DNA of 64,000 bases from assembly GCA_903824185.1 (NCBI GenBank), contig CAIJVU010000014.1, positions 22,100 through 86,099 on the forward strand, in the 5' to 3' direction. The position numbers and the translations under genes are program-made. Below are positions 8,214 to 16,926 of the stretch, one piece after another; the stretch's first letter is position 1, and each line of letters starts with the position of its first letter. The notes under the pieces are model-generated. The model was not told where the DNA came from, searched no databases, and saw only the letters and a program-made list of their open reading frames with translations. Source of the stretch: an uncultured Hyphomicrobiales bacterium. GTDB taxonomy: Bacteria; Pseudomonadota; Alphaproteobacteria; Rhizobiales; Beijerinckiaceae.

Positions 8214-9136
8214 CGACCCCAATGCAGCACCAGCGGATTAACCTCTTTGGCCAATTCCAGCAAGCCGGCACGCGTTTGCGGATGCAGCGCCTCAAGGGGA
8301 TGACGAACGGTTTCATGCTTGATTACGCCGCCTTCCGCCATCATGGCTTTGGTGGCGCGAAGCCCGCATTGACGGTTTTCATAATTGATCAATGGCAAAA
8401 TCCGCGCATAGAGTTTGGCGGCCTCCTCGCGCCGCCCCTCAAGATGGGCGATCACCACTGGGCGGATCAAATCAGGCAACAGTGCGCTGGCCATGGTGCC
8501 CGTGGCACCTGCATCAAGATCGGCCATCAAAGTGATGGATTCCTCCCCGTCAAAGGGACCGGCGATCAACGCCCCACCGGCTGAAATCAAGGCGCGCAAT
8601 TTGGCGGCTGTCTGCGGCACCTCGATTTTAAAATAGCGCACCAAAGGCACCTCCTGCGCCAACCTCACCATGAAGGGCACGCTCAACGCCACACCGCTCA
8701 AAGGCGCATCCTGCACCATGATCGGCAATGAAGAGGCTTCGGCCACCGCACGGAAATGTTCGACCATGCCGTTTTCATCGGCCCGCAAACCGGTGCCGTG
8801 ATAAGGCGGCATCAACATCAGCATAGCCGCGCCGGCCTGTGCGGCCTTGCGCGCGCGTTCGCTGGCAATACGGGTGGAAAAATGACTGGTGGTTGCAATC
8901 ACAGGCACCCGTCCCGCCACATGCGTCAGACACAGATCCGTCAACACATCCCGCTCGTGATCGGTCAGCAAAAACTGTTCAGAATAATTGGCGAGAATAC
9001 AAATCGCATCCACGCCCTGATCGATCATGCAATCCAGCACACGCCGCATGCCCTCCAGATCCAGATCGCCATTGGCGAGAAAAGGCGTGGGAGCAATCGG
9101 GAAAATACCTTTTGAAAGAAGCGGAACCGACGACAT
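8210..9136 (-). CDS. DapA-family class I aldolase/dehydratase (not a canonical DapA)
   Basis: The 308-residue TIM-barrel protein belongs to the dihydrodipicolinate synthase / N-acetylneuraminate lyase family, which uses a Schiff-base lysine; here Lys170 in RYFKIEVP. The usual catalytic tyrosine of the YNxP motif is replaced: residues 141-146 read VQDAPL. That change argues against a true lysine-pathway DapA. A VQDAP-type motif is, as I recall, found in 2-keto-3-deoxy-sugar-acid dehydratases such as L-2-keto-3-deoxyarabonate dehydratase, so a sugar-acid role is plausible. It is coupled (ATGA) to the binding-protein gene downstream, suggesting a shared substrate or pathway. Confidence 0.75.
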   Translation of the reverse strand: MSSVPLLSKGIFPIAPTPFLANGDLDLEGMRRVLDCMIDQGVDAICILANYSEQFLLTDHERDVLTDLCLTHVAGRVPVIATTSHFSTRIASERARKAAQAGAAMLMLMPPYHGTGLRADENGMVEHFRAVAEASSLPIMVQDAPLSGVALSVPFMVRLAQEVPLVRYFKIEVPQTAAKLRALISAGGALIAGPFDGEESITLMADLDAGATGTMASALLPDLIRPVVIAHLEGRREEAAKLYARILPLINYENRQCGLRATKAMMAEGGVIKHETVRHPLEALHPQTRAGLLELAKEVNPLVLHWGR

Positions 9137-9253
9137 GAATTTCCTACCCTGCGTGATTTTATGAGAATTTCATTGTTAAAAGCCGCGTCAATCTATTGCA
9201 TTGGTTCGAAGACGCAAGACACCCCTGTTGCAAATCCCATCGCCTGCGCGTTT

Positions 9254-10522
9254 TCAGGATTCCGTGCGCGCAAAAACAGGACGGCAGGCCACAAAAATCA
9301 AGACAAGGCCCAGCGCGATACAGGGCACCATCGCCCAATAGGCCCCCACCCCGAATTGACTGACCAAGGGACCAGCCGCCAGCATGGTCAGCGCATAAAA
9401 AAGCCCGTTTGAGGCCGACATCAGGCCTTGCGCCCGCGCCCGCCGCTCAAAGGGCGCCAAATGCGTGACCATGGCCAGAGCCCCCAGATGAAACAGTCCA
9501 TAGCTCAAGGCATGCAGCAGTTGTGACAGGGCCACCCAGACCAGCGTCCCGACCACGGCCATCATCGACCAGCGCAGCATCCCCGCCACTGCCCCCAAAA
9601 CCATAAACAGCAAAGCCCGTTTGGGCGAAGACGCCCCGCCGATCTTGATGAAAATATAAACCTCGGCGATGACGGAGGAGGCTGTCAGCCAACCGACATC
9701 ACTCGCTGCAAAGCCCTGTTCAAGCCACAAAACCGGACCAAAGCCGTTGAGCACCGCATAAGAGGCATTGATGGCCGCCAATCCCAGCAACAACACATAG
9801 AGGCGGCGCGGCAAAGGCTTGACGACGCGCCTCTGTGTTATGGTCACCCGACCGGGCAAGGTCAGACCCGCTTGCATGAACAGGCCGAACAGGGCCGTCA
9901 AACCGCATAAAAAGGCCAGCACATAGGGCACGTTTTGACCCGAGGTCGCGGCAATGAAAAAGCCGCCCCCCATATTGGCCGCCATGAAACTCAAGGAGCC
10001 CCAGACGCGCAACCGGCCATACCGCAACTGTGCATGGGCCCGAATGGCATCAAGCGTCATCACCTCACACAAAGGCAACATGGCCAGCATCAAAGTGGTC
10101 GAGAGACTGACCATCACCACAACCGCACTGAAACTCTGCATCTGCGACAAAGTGAGCCAGCCCGCACAGGCAAGAACACCAAACACCACCAGCAAATGGC
10201 GCGGCGCGATATGCCGGTCGGCCAGTCCCGACAAACTCGGGGAGGAGATCACGCGCAAAATGGTCGGCATGGCCATCACAAGGCCGATGGCCTCGGCATC
10301 CAGATGCTGCCCCGACAACCACAGCGGAAAAAACGGCTGGTAAAAACCAAGCGGGAAAAACACAAGCGCCGACAACCCCGACAATTCGAACACCAAGCGC
10401 CGCCCCATAGGCAGACCCTCGGGCTTTGCGGCCTCGGACTTTGAAGCCTCGGGCTTGGGGGATGCGGGCTGAAGCCCGCTTGGCTGATCGGCTGGATCGG
10501 GAGATGCGCTTTGTGTCTTCAT
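9254..10522 (-). CDS. MFS transporter (MFS_1-like / HcaT-like)
   Basis: A 422-residue major facilitator protein with about twelve hydrophobic segments. The start at 10522 has a GGGGAT ribosome binding site; the longer upstream frame lacks one. The first ~38 residues are a polar Pro/Ala/Ser/Glu-rich cytoplasmic tail (PKPEASKSEAAKPEG). The first helix, FFPLGFYQPFFPLWL, and the GLADR loop after helix two resemble the 3-phenylpropionate / nucleoside-symporter branch. The intact loop ARAQGLMSASNGLFYALTML follows helix nine. The substrate is unknown. It is a monocistronic gene divergent from rlpA. Confidence 0.8.
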   Translation of the reverse strand: MKTQSASPDPADQPSGLQPASPKPEASKSEAAKPEGLPMGRRLVFELSGLSALVFFPLGFYQPFFPLWLSGQHLDAEAIGLVMAMPTILRVISSPSLSGLADRHIAPRHLLVVFGVLACAGWLTLSQMQSFSAVVVMVSLSTTLMLAMLPLCEVMTLDAIRAHAQLRYGRLRVWGSLSFMAANMGGGFFIAATSGQNVPYVLAFLCGLTALFGLFMQAGLTLPGRVTITQRRVVKPLPRRLYVLLLGLAAINASYAVLNGFGPVLWLEQGFAASDVGWLTASSVIAEVYIFIKIGGASSPKRALLFMVLGAVAGMLRWSMMAVVGTLVWVALSQLLHALSYGLFHLGALAMVTHLAPFERRARAQGLMSASNGLFYALTMLAAGPLVSQFGVGAYWAMVPCIALGLVLIFVACRPVFARTES

Positions 10523-10690
10523 ATCCCCGGATGTCTCACGCCAGACCCCTGTTTTACAAGGGTTTTTTTCATATTTACCTTTCAGCAAGATTCTCGCGCC
10601 ATAAAGAAGGCTTGATGATATACTCGCCCGGTCAAGAAAGCCGTGCTTCATGGCCCGTTCCCGCCAAGAACGGCTGCAATCTGGAAGGAT

Positions 10691-11911
10691 ATGGGCTTGT
10701 CCTGTAACAGATCAGACATTCGATCGCTCCCCGTGCGGACACAAGCGGCACGGCCGCTTGCCGTGATGGGCCGCCTTTTGGGCGTGAGCCTCTTGGCCCT
10801 GACCCTTGCCAATTGCGCGACCCCGCCTGAAAAAGGCAAAGGCGGCAATAAATACGGCGTCAAAGCCAGCCCCAAAGTGATCCAAGATGGCGAGCCCGTG
10901 CCCAAAGGCGGCGGCTATGACATGGTGGGCAAGCCCTATACGGTGGCCGGCAAGCTCTATGTCCCCAAGGAAATCAAAGGCTATTCGGCAACCGGCACCG
11001 CCTCTTGGTACGGTCCGCAATTTCATGGCCGCTTGACGGCGAATGGCGAAGTGTTTGACCGCGAATCTGTGTCGATCGCCCATCCCACCATGCCGCTCCC
11101 CAGCTATGTGCGCGTGACCAATACCTTGAACGGTCGCTCGATTATCGCCCGCGCCAATGATCGCGGCCCCTATCATGATGACCGCTTGGTGGATGTGTCC
11201 GAACAAGTCGCAACGAGCCTCGGTTTCAAACATCTCGGTACCGCCCGCGTAAAAGTCGATTATCTCGGCCGCGCGCCGATGGAGGGCGATGATGACGCCA
11301 TGTTGCTCGCGACCCTGAGCGACAATTGGCGTCCTGCGCAGCTTGGCCGCGCCTTCCCGCAAAAAACCCAAGTCGCCAGCACGACCGCTTTTGCCCCGCA
11401 AACGCCGCCTGTGTCCGCAACCAACCCGCAAGCCGCCAAACCGGCAGTGGCCGCTGTGGCACTGCCGTCGCGCACGCCCGCAGCCCCCGCCAAAGGCACG
11501 CCGGTCAAAATTCTACCCGGTCAGAAAACCGCACCCGCGCATTTCATCACGCAAAGCCCAAGCAAGCCCATGCTTGGAAAAGCAGTGGCTGGAAAAACAG
11601 TGGCCGGAAAGCCCGTCAACACGGCGGCGGCCAAGCCTGTCGTCGGCAAAGGCGTGCAAGCTGGAAAACCCATGCTCTCCGCTTATGCGGTTCCTGCCAA
11701 ATCAGTGCCTGCTGCCAAAACCGCTGTGATAAAATCGGTGACACCGCAGGCCAAGGCACCGGCTGGCAAAGCGGTTGTGGCGCAAGTGCAGGCGCACAAG
11801 CCGCAAGCGCTCAAATCCGCCCCGATCAAAACCCAAGCTGGCAAGCCCACTGGCAAAACGCCTGACAAGGCCAAGGGCAAGGCGGATCCGCACAAGCCGC
11901 AGACCGCTTAA
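10691..11911 (+). CDS. rlpA: RlpA-like septal-ring lipoprotein with Lys/Ala/Pro-rich tail
   Basis: RlpA is a lytic transglycosylase that cuts peptidoglycan strands lacking stem peptides at division sites. The 406-residue product has a lipoprotein signal ending in the lipobox LANC (Cys42). Its double-psi beta-barrel carries ASWYGPQFHGRLTANGE (about 104-120) and ANDRGP (155-160), the family's conserved blocks. The usual C-terminal SPOR domain, which targets denuded glycan at the septum, is not visible. Instead about 180 residues form a low-complexity Lys/Ala/Pro/Val tail with repeated GKPV/AGK units. The start at 10691 has GGAAGG very close upstream; ATG 10766 is an alternative but leaves a short signal. 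Confidence 0.85.
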   Translation: MGLSCNRSDIRSLPVRTQAARPLAVMGRLLGVSLLALTLANCATPPEKGKGGNKYGVKASPKVIQDGEPVPKGGGYDMVGKPYTVAGKLYVPKEIKGYSATGTASWYGPQFHGRLTANGEVFDRESVSIAHPTMPLPSYVRVTNTLNGRSIIARANDRGPYHDDRLVDVSEQVATSLGFKHLGTARVKVDYLGRAPMEGDDDAMLLATLSDNWRPAQLGRAFPQKTQVASTTAFAPQTPPVSATNPQAAKPAVAAVALPSRTPAAPAKGTPVKILPGQKTAPAHFITQSPSKPMLGKAVAGKTVAGKPVNTAAAKPVVGKGVQAGKPMLSAYAVPAKSVPAAKTAVIKSVTPQAKAPAGKAVVAQVQAHKPQALKSAPIKTQAGKPTGKTPDKAKGKADPHKPQTA

Positions 11912-11913
11912 AA

Positions 11914-12684
11914 TTAAAGCTGGCTGGCCCGGCTTGACGCCCAGACATTGCCGAGATGCACAAAGGTGACCCCTTGCGATTGCAGGCTGGCCAATCCGTT
12001 GACGAGGCCTTTGCCGCAAGGGCGTTCGGGATGGTTGAGATGGGCTAAAATCACATCGCCGTTTTGCGCCCGCTCCACCCTTTGCGTCACAGCCCCTGCC
12101 GACAGACTGGCGCCCGCATCGCCATTCAAAGAATAACCGGCCACCGCATAGCCCATCCCAGCAATCAGCGGCACGGCAGGCGCGCTGTAAAGGGCCGTTG
12201 CGCCGCGAAACCACTGCGGTTTTTTGCCAAAGACCGAAAGGATCGCCCGCTCACCCGACAAGACCTCGTTTTGCACCGCTTCCGGACTGCCCGCCGCCTT
12301 GACGCCGAAAGGGGCGGAACGCCCCCAAATGGCGGCCAGATGGCGGCCGCCGTGATTGCCGATCTCAAACAAATCCAGATGGTCTTTGATCCGCGCAATG
12401 GCTTGCGGATTGCGCTCAAGCCATAGACCGGTCACAAACAAAGTGGCCGCAATCCGCCTTGCGATCAGAGCGTCAAGCAGCGTGAAATCCGTATGCCCCG
12501 AACAAGCATCTAGAGTGAGGGCTACCCGAGGGCGCGCGCCTTCCCCCACTTTGTCTATCTGCAAGCGCGGTTCCACCAGCGCTTCGCTGGCGCGAACGGT
12601 CTCATCACCCATGAGCACAGAGGCCGCTGCACCGGCCAGAACATGGCGGCGGGTGAGAGGCAGATGATCACAGGCAGCACACAT
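11914..12684 (-). CDS. Polysaccharide deacetylase family protein, Tat-type signal
   Basis: This 256-residue protein has a NodB-type deacetylase core. Motif 1 is LTLDACSG, where the usual second Asp is Ala as in the TLDAC subgroup. Motif 2 is GNHGGRH, motif 3 is FRGATALYS, and late HLNHPE supplies another histidine. LTRRHVLAG near the N-terminus resembles a twin-arginine export signal, so it is probably periplasmic. It may remove acetyl groups from a glycan; the substrate is unknown. The start at 12684 is chosen over longer frames because it puts the RR motif at residue 12-13. It lies 23 bases after the upstream coiled-coil gene and ends 2 bases from rlpA, convergently. Confidence 0.75.
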   Translation of the reverse strand: MCAACDHLPLTRRHVLAGAAASVLMGDETVRASEALVEPRLQIDKVGEGARPRVALTLDACSGHTDFTLLDALIARRIAATLFVTGLWLERNPQAIARIKDHLDLFEIGNHGGRHLAAIWGRSAPFGVKAAGSPEAVQNEVLSGERAILSVFGKKPQWFRGATALYSAPAVPLIAGMGYAVAGYSLNGDAGASLSAGAVTQRVERAQNGDVILAHLNHPERPCGKGLVNGLASLQSQGVTFVHLGNVWASSRASQL

Positions 12685-12707
12685 CAGAGCGAAACCATCA
12701 ACAGGTT

Positions 12708-13205
12708 TTAAGAACAATTCCAGCGCTTGAACTGCTGGCCGCGTCCATCCATCCACGTATCCATCTGGCAGCGCGGGGCGGGCTGCACCCAATATTGACC
12801 GCGTAAAATGATGCGGCTGCGCTCCCAGCCCGGAATGATCGGCTCTGCCCAAACGGGTTCGTTTTGCGGCTGGCCTTGCGGCACCACCAAAACACCGCCC
12901 TGCATAGGCTGGCTATTGTCGATGATGATCGTGTTGCCCTGCCCGCGCTGCTGCGACAACCACTCCTCACGCTGGCGCCGCTCCTCCTGCTGGCGGCGAT
13001 AAAGCTCCTCCTCGCGCTGCTGGTTGAGCGCGCGTTGCTCGATCTCGCGGCTGCGCTGCTGGATGTCGCGCTGCATCTCTTTGATGTCATTGTTGAGCTG
13101 ATCATTGCGCTGGGGCTGTGTTTGCGCGCCAAGCTCTGCGGACAGAGCCGCATAAAGACACAACGCAATAACAACCAAACCAACCTTGTTCAAAACGCCA
13201 CGCAT
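12708..13205 (-). CDS. Secreted coiled-coil protein of unknown function
   Basis: The 165-residue product starts at ATG 13205 with AAAGGA 8 bases upstream. A signal peptide (VGLVVIALCLYAALSAELGA) is followed by a Gln/Arg/Glu-rich coiled coil spanning about residues 30-85 (IQQRSREIEQRALNQQREEE). The C-terminal domain contains several tryptophans and two cysteines (PRCQMDTWMDGRG and RWNC). It is likely periplasmic. I do not recognise a family. It sits between an SdhAF4-like gene and a deacetylase gene on the same strand with short gaps, so an operon is likely. Confidence 0.65.
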   Translation of the reverse strand: MRGVLNKVGLVVIALCLYAALSAELGAQTQPQRNDQLNNDIKEMQRDIQQRSREIEQRALNQQREEELYRRQQEERRQREEWLSQQRGQGNTIIIDNSQPMQGGVLVVPQGQPQNEPVWAEPIIPGWERSRIILRGQYWVQPAPRCQMDTWMDGRGQQFKRWNCS

Positions 13206-13243
13206 ACGCTGCATCCTTTGATCACCCCTGAAGCCCGAGGCCG

Positions 13244-13474
13244 TTAAAAATCCGTCGCAATGCCCTTGCTTTCCCAATCCCCGTAGCGAATGGCCTCCGG
13301 CCCCTCGCGTCCGTTGACTTCCGCCACCGGCTTGGCCGCCTTGGCCTGCGCGTCATAATGGGCGCGGCGGGCCTCTGCTTCCGCCAAAGCGCGTTTGGCC
13401 TCAGGAGACAGCTTTTTCTCTTGGTCAGGGATGACCTGCGCGTCTTGCGATGAACCGTCCTGTGTGTCTGACAT
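13244..13474 (-). CDS. SdhAF4-like succinate dehydrogenase assembly factor (DUF1674)
   Basis: The 76-residue protein ends in GPEAIRYGDWESKGIATDF, the diagnostic C-terminal block of DUF1674 / SDHAF4. Relatives bind flavinylated SdhA and help assemble succinate dehydrogenase. The N-terminal half is polar and Ala/Lys/Glu-rich, probably disordered. The start at ATG 13474 follows GGAG; a longer frame reaching 13516 is unnecessary. A position beside rsmB, transcribed divergently from it, is common in alphaproteobacteria. Regulation is not evident. Confidence 0.88.
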   Translation of the reverse strand: MSDTQDGSSQDAQVIPDQEKKLSPEAKRALAEAEARRAHYDAQAKAAKPVAEVNGREGPEAIRYGDWESKGIATDF

Positions 13475-13626
13475 GACTTGCTCCAAACTCCGACAGCGAA
13501 GCGGCAGACTTGCCATTCCCGCTTGCCAGAGCGATAGAACACTCTACACAAAACTGCCAGACCCGTTCTGCACCCACTCTACCCGAAATCACGGCTTTCA
13601 TCGCGTTTTTCTGCTTCAGGATCCAA

Positions 13627-15003
13627 ATGTCAGACCTTCCGCCCCATGCCGACGACCCGACGCCCAAAACCGCAAAGCCCGTCCGGCGCAATGACCCCCA
13701 TGCCCCCGGCCTTGCGGCGCGGCGTGTCGCAGCGCTTGTGCTGATCGATGTCCTGACCCGTCACCTGCCGCTTGATGAAACGCTCGACAAACATATCGGC
13801 GAGGCCAATATTCCACCCCGCGATGCCGGTTTGGTCCGCGCCATGGCGACCGCGAGCATCAGGCATCTCGGCCAGTTGCGCCATGCGGTGCGCAGCCGTT
13901 TGAGCGGCGACAGCCTGCCTGCCAAAGTTCCGGAGCTCGAACCCCTGCTGCTGGTGGGCGCTGCGCAATTATTGCATCTGGATGTGCCCGATCATGCGGC
14001 GGTGGATATGACCGTCCGCGCCGCGCGGGAAAACCAGCGCACTTTGCCCTATGCCAAGCTGATCAATGCGGTGTTGCGCCGGATTGCCCGCGAAAAAGAC
14101 GAGGCGCTGTCTGAGCAATCTCCCTTCATCGATCTGCCGGACTGGCTGGCGCAACGCTGGGTCCGCCGCTATGGCCATGACACTGCAGCCCGCATCGCCA
14201 AGGCCTGCAACAGCGAGGCAGCGCTTGATCTGAGCGTCAAAGGCGATCCTGCTGTCATGGCCGAACTGCTTGAGGCCGATCTCCTGCCCAATGGCAGCCT
14301 TCGCCTCAAAGACCGCCGCCCCGTCAGCACGTTGCCCGGTTATGAAGAGGGCACCTTCTGGGTTCAGGATATGGCGGCAAGCCTGCCCGCCCGCCTGCTG
14401 CATCCGCAAGCGGGGGAACGGATTGCCGATTTATGCGCCGCACCCGGCGGGAAAACCGCACAGCTCGCTCTTTCGGGCGCGGATGTGCTGGCCGTTGACC
14501 GCTCGCCCGCCCGCCTCAAACGGCTGGATGAGAATCTCAGCCGTTTGCATCTGAAAGCCGACACATGGGCCAGCGATGCCGCAACGCTCAAAACAGAGTC
14601 TTTTGATGCCATTTTGCTGGATGCGCCCTGCTCGGCCACGGGCACTTTGCGTCGCCATCCCGATGTCGCCTGGATCAAACAGGAAGCCGATATTTTCAAA
14701 CTCGCCCAATTGCAAAGCCGGTTGCTCGATCACGCGATGGGCTTGCTGAAACCCGACGGGCGTCTGATCTATTGCACCTGTTCGTTGGAAGCGGAGGAAG
14801 GCGAGGCGCAAATCGAGGCGCTGTTGCAACGCCAGCCCCGTGTCAAACGCGATCCGATCCGGCCCGAAGAACTGCCCGGCCTGACCCAAGCCATCACAGC
14901 GGCGGGGGATGTCCGCATCCTTCCGTTTATGGGATTTGAAGGCGAAAACGGGTTTTCGGGCGTAGATGGTTTCTTTATTGCGCGTTTAAGGGTAAGAAAT
15001 TGA
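13627..15003 (+). CDS. rsmB: 16S rRNA m5C methyltransferase RsmB/Fmu family
   Basis: This 458-residue enzyme methylates cytosine (C967 in E. coli 16S rRNA) with S-adenosylmethionine. An N-terminal NusB-like RNA-binding domain covers roughly residues 25-160. The Rossmann methyltransferase domain has the SAM-binding DLCAAPGGKT at 268-277, motif IV DAPCS at 332-336 and motif VI TCS at 384-386. Both catalytic cysteines, Cys335 and Cys385, are present. The start at 13627 has AGGA upstream; the longer frame from 13510 overlaps the divergent promoter. It is followed 35 bases later by the heparinase-like gene. Confidence 0.92.
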   Translation: MSDLPPHADDPTPKTAKPVRRNDPHAPGLAARRVAALVLIDVLTRHLPLDETLDKHIGEANIPPRDAGLVRAMATASIRHLGQLRHAVRSRLSGDSLPAKVPELEPLLLVGAAQLLHLDVPDHAAVDMTVRAARENQRTLPYAKLINAVLRRIAREKDEALSEQSPFIDLPDWLAQRWVRRYGHDTAARIAKACNSEAALDLSVKGDPAVMAELLEADLLPNGSLRLKDRRPVSTLPGYEEGTFWVQDMAASLPARLLHPQAGERIADLCAAPGGKTAQLALSGADVLAVDRSPARLKRLDENLSRLHLKADTWASDAATLKTESFDAILLDAPCSATGTLRRHPDVAWIKQEADIFKLAQLQSRLLDHAMGLLKPDGRLIYCTCSLEAEEGEAQIEALLQRQPRVKRDPIRPEELPGLTQAITAAGDVRILPFMGFEGENGFSGVDGFFIARLRVRN

Positions 15004-15038
15004 GGAATTCCTGATCAGAATCAAAGTGATTCTGGGAT

Positions 15039-16781
15039 GTGCCGCATGACCCGCTTTGCCTGCAAGCGGAACCAGAGGACAAGAGATTGTTTGCAGCTGC
15101 CGCCACGATTGGCTGGAAAAGATGGGTCTATTCTTTCAAGGAGCGGGCCTACAGCCTCGGCCTGCGGGTCAGCGCCCCTTTTAATTTTCTGCGCGGTCGT
15201 CCGCGTCTGGGTCCGATTTCCCGCATTGTGATCGCGCCACAAGATCTGCGCACCAGTGATCCGACAGCGGCCAGCGATATTTATTCCGGCTATTTTTCTT
15301 TTGCGGGCAAGGCCCTGATCAGCGGCGGGCGCTCGCCTTTTGCCATTTTATCGGCCCCCCTACCGTGGACTGAGGAATTGATGGGGTTTGGCTGGTTGCG
15401 CCATTTGCGCGCCGCCGATTCGGCCCTGAGCCGCGCCAATGCCCGCGCTTTGGTGGATGACTGGATCAGCCTGTGCCATGCCCAAAAAGGCATTGCATGG
15501 GAAACAGGGGTCACGGCGCGACGGCTCATTTCATGGATCAGCCAATCCCCCTTTGTGCTGGAAGGGGCGGATCCCGATTTTTATCACCGCTTTACCCGCA
15601 GCCTGCGCAGGCAGGCGGATTATCTCAATGCCAGCCTGCATATGTGCCGTGCGCCCGAACGCCGCCTGCGGGCGCTGATTGCGCAATGCTATGTGGCGCT
15701 GGCCACCCAAGCCGCAGCCGATTATCTCGCCAAGGCCTCCGAACGGCTCGGCGCTGAAATTGACCGGCAGGTCTTGATGGATGGCGGGCATATCAGCCGC
15801 AATCCCGCCATTTTGATCGAATTGCTAACAGATTTACTGCCCTTGCGGCAGGTCTATGCCTCCCAGAATGTGGCCCCGCCCCCTTCTTTGCTCAATGCAA
15901 TTGACCGGATGGGACCGATGCTGCGGCTGTTTCGGCATTCGGATGGGGCTTTGGCGCTGTTTAACGGCATGGGCTCAACCCCCACCGACCAGATTGCCAC
16001 CCTCATTGCCTATCAAGATGCTCTGGCCAAGGCCATGGAAAATGCGGTGGTCTCGGGCTATCAGCGTCTGGCGTTCAAAAACACCACGCTGATTATGGAT
16101 TGCGGATCAACCCCGCCCGAAGACTATTCGGCCCATGCGCATGCGGGATGCCTGTCTTTTGAATATGCGGATGCGTCGCAACGCGTCATCATCAATTGCG
16201 GCACGCCGCCCGCAGGCAATGACCTGTGGGAACAAAGCGCGCGCCTGACCTATGCCCATTCCACGCTTGAAATCGACGGGATAAGCATGGCCGCCGCCGC
16301 AAGCGGCTCCTTTGCATGGCCGCGCACCCCGCCTTTGCTGACCGGACCGCGGGTCATCGATTGCCAGAGGCAGGAGGAGGGTGGCACGATCACGGTCACC
16401 GCCCGCCATGACGGCTATGTGCTGGCTTTCGGGGTTGAGCATGAGCGCAGCCTGACCTTGCACGAAAACGGCTTGCTGAGAGGCCATGACAAGCTGATTT
16501 TTGCCCATGAAAGCCGTGCACGCAATGCAAATGACGATTTTGCCTTGCGCTTTCATCTGCATCCGACCCTGGAGGCGAGCCATAGCGGGAGCGTCCACGA
16601 AATCAAAATCCGGGCGCAAAACGGGCGTATCTGGATCTTTACCTGCACCGACCTGCCGATTGATCTGGCGGAGAGCATCTCCTTTGCCACAGCGGATGGC
16701 GGACGGCGCAGCCAGCAACTCGTGATGTATGGCCGCTTCCGCACAACCGACCAGATCCGCTGGCAATTAGCGCCCCTTTAG
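15039..16781 (+). CDS. Heparinase II/III-like protein
   Basis: The 580-residue product resembles the heparinase II/III-like proteins found between rsmB and purH in many alphaproteobacteria. The N-terminal half is an alpha/alpha-toroid-like helical domain ([36 protein letters not shown]). The C-terminal half is a beta-sandwich rich in H-A-H-A-G type motifs ([13 protein letters not shown]). These proteins are polysaccharide lyases or their relatives; the natural substrate here is unknown. The first codons are unsure: a TTG at 15087 with AGAGGAC upstream is a good alternative start. No obvious signal peptide is present. Confidence 0.82.
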   Translation: MPHDPLCLQAEPEDKRLFAAAATIGWKRWVYSFKERAYSLGLRVSAPFNFLRGRPRLGPISRIVIAPQDLRTSDPTAASDIYSGYFSFAGKALISGGRSPFAILSAPLPWTEELMGFGWLRHLRAADSALSRANARALVDDWISLCHAQKGIAWETGVTARRLISWISQSPFVLEGADPDFYHRFTRSLRRQADYLNASLHMCRAPERRLRALIAQCYVALATQAAADYLAKASERLGAEIDRQVLMDGGHISRNPAILIELLTDLLPLRQVYASQNVAPPPSLLNAIDRMGPMLRLFRHSDGALALFNGMGSTPTDQIATLIAYQDALAKAMENAVVSGYQRLAFKNTTLIMDCGSTPPEDYSAHAHAGCLSFEYADASQRVIINCGTPPAGNDLWEQSARLTYAHSTLEIDGISMAAAASGSFAWPRTPPLLTGPRVIDCQRQEEGGTITVTARHDGYVLAFGVEHERSLTLHENGLLRGHDKLIFAHESRARNANDDFALRFHLHPTLEASHSGSVHEIKIRAQNGRIWIFTCTDLPIDLAESISFATADGGRRSQQLVMYGRFRTTDQIRWQLAPL

Positions 16782-16926
16782 GCCTTTAGGCCTTTATCCC
16801 CAAATTCCCCTTAAGGCTGAGACGCCTCAGGACGGCTTTCTCTTTAACCCGCGCGTGGCGCATGCTATGCCGCAGCCGGTTGCTTTTGCTGTTTTCTGTT
16901 TCACACTCATTTGTCTGGACGTGCTC

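Noticed and set aside
8210..9136. Annotation as 4-hydroxy-tetrahydrodipicolinate synthase (dapA)
   Set aside because: The catalytic tyrosine motif is replaced by VQDAP and the neighbour is a solute-binding protein, so a lysine-pathway role is unlikely.
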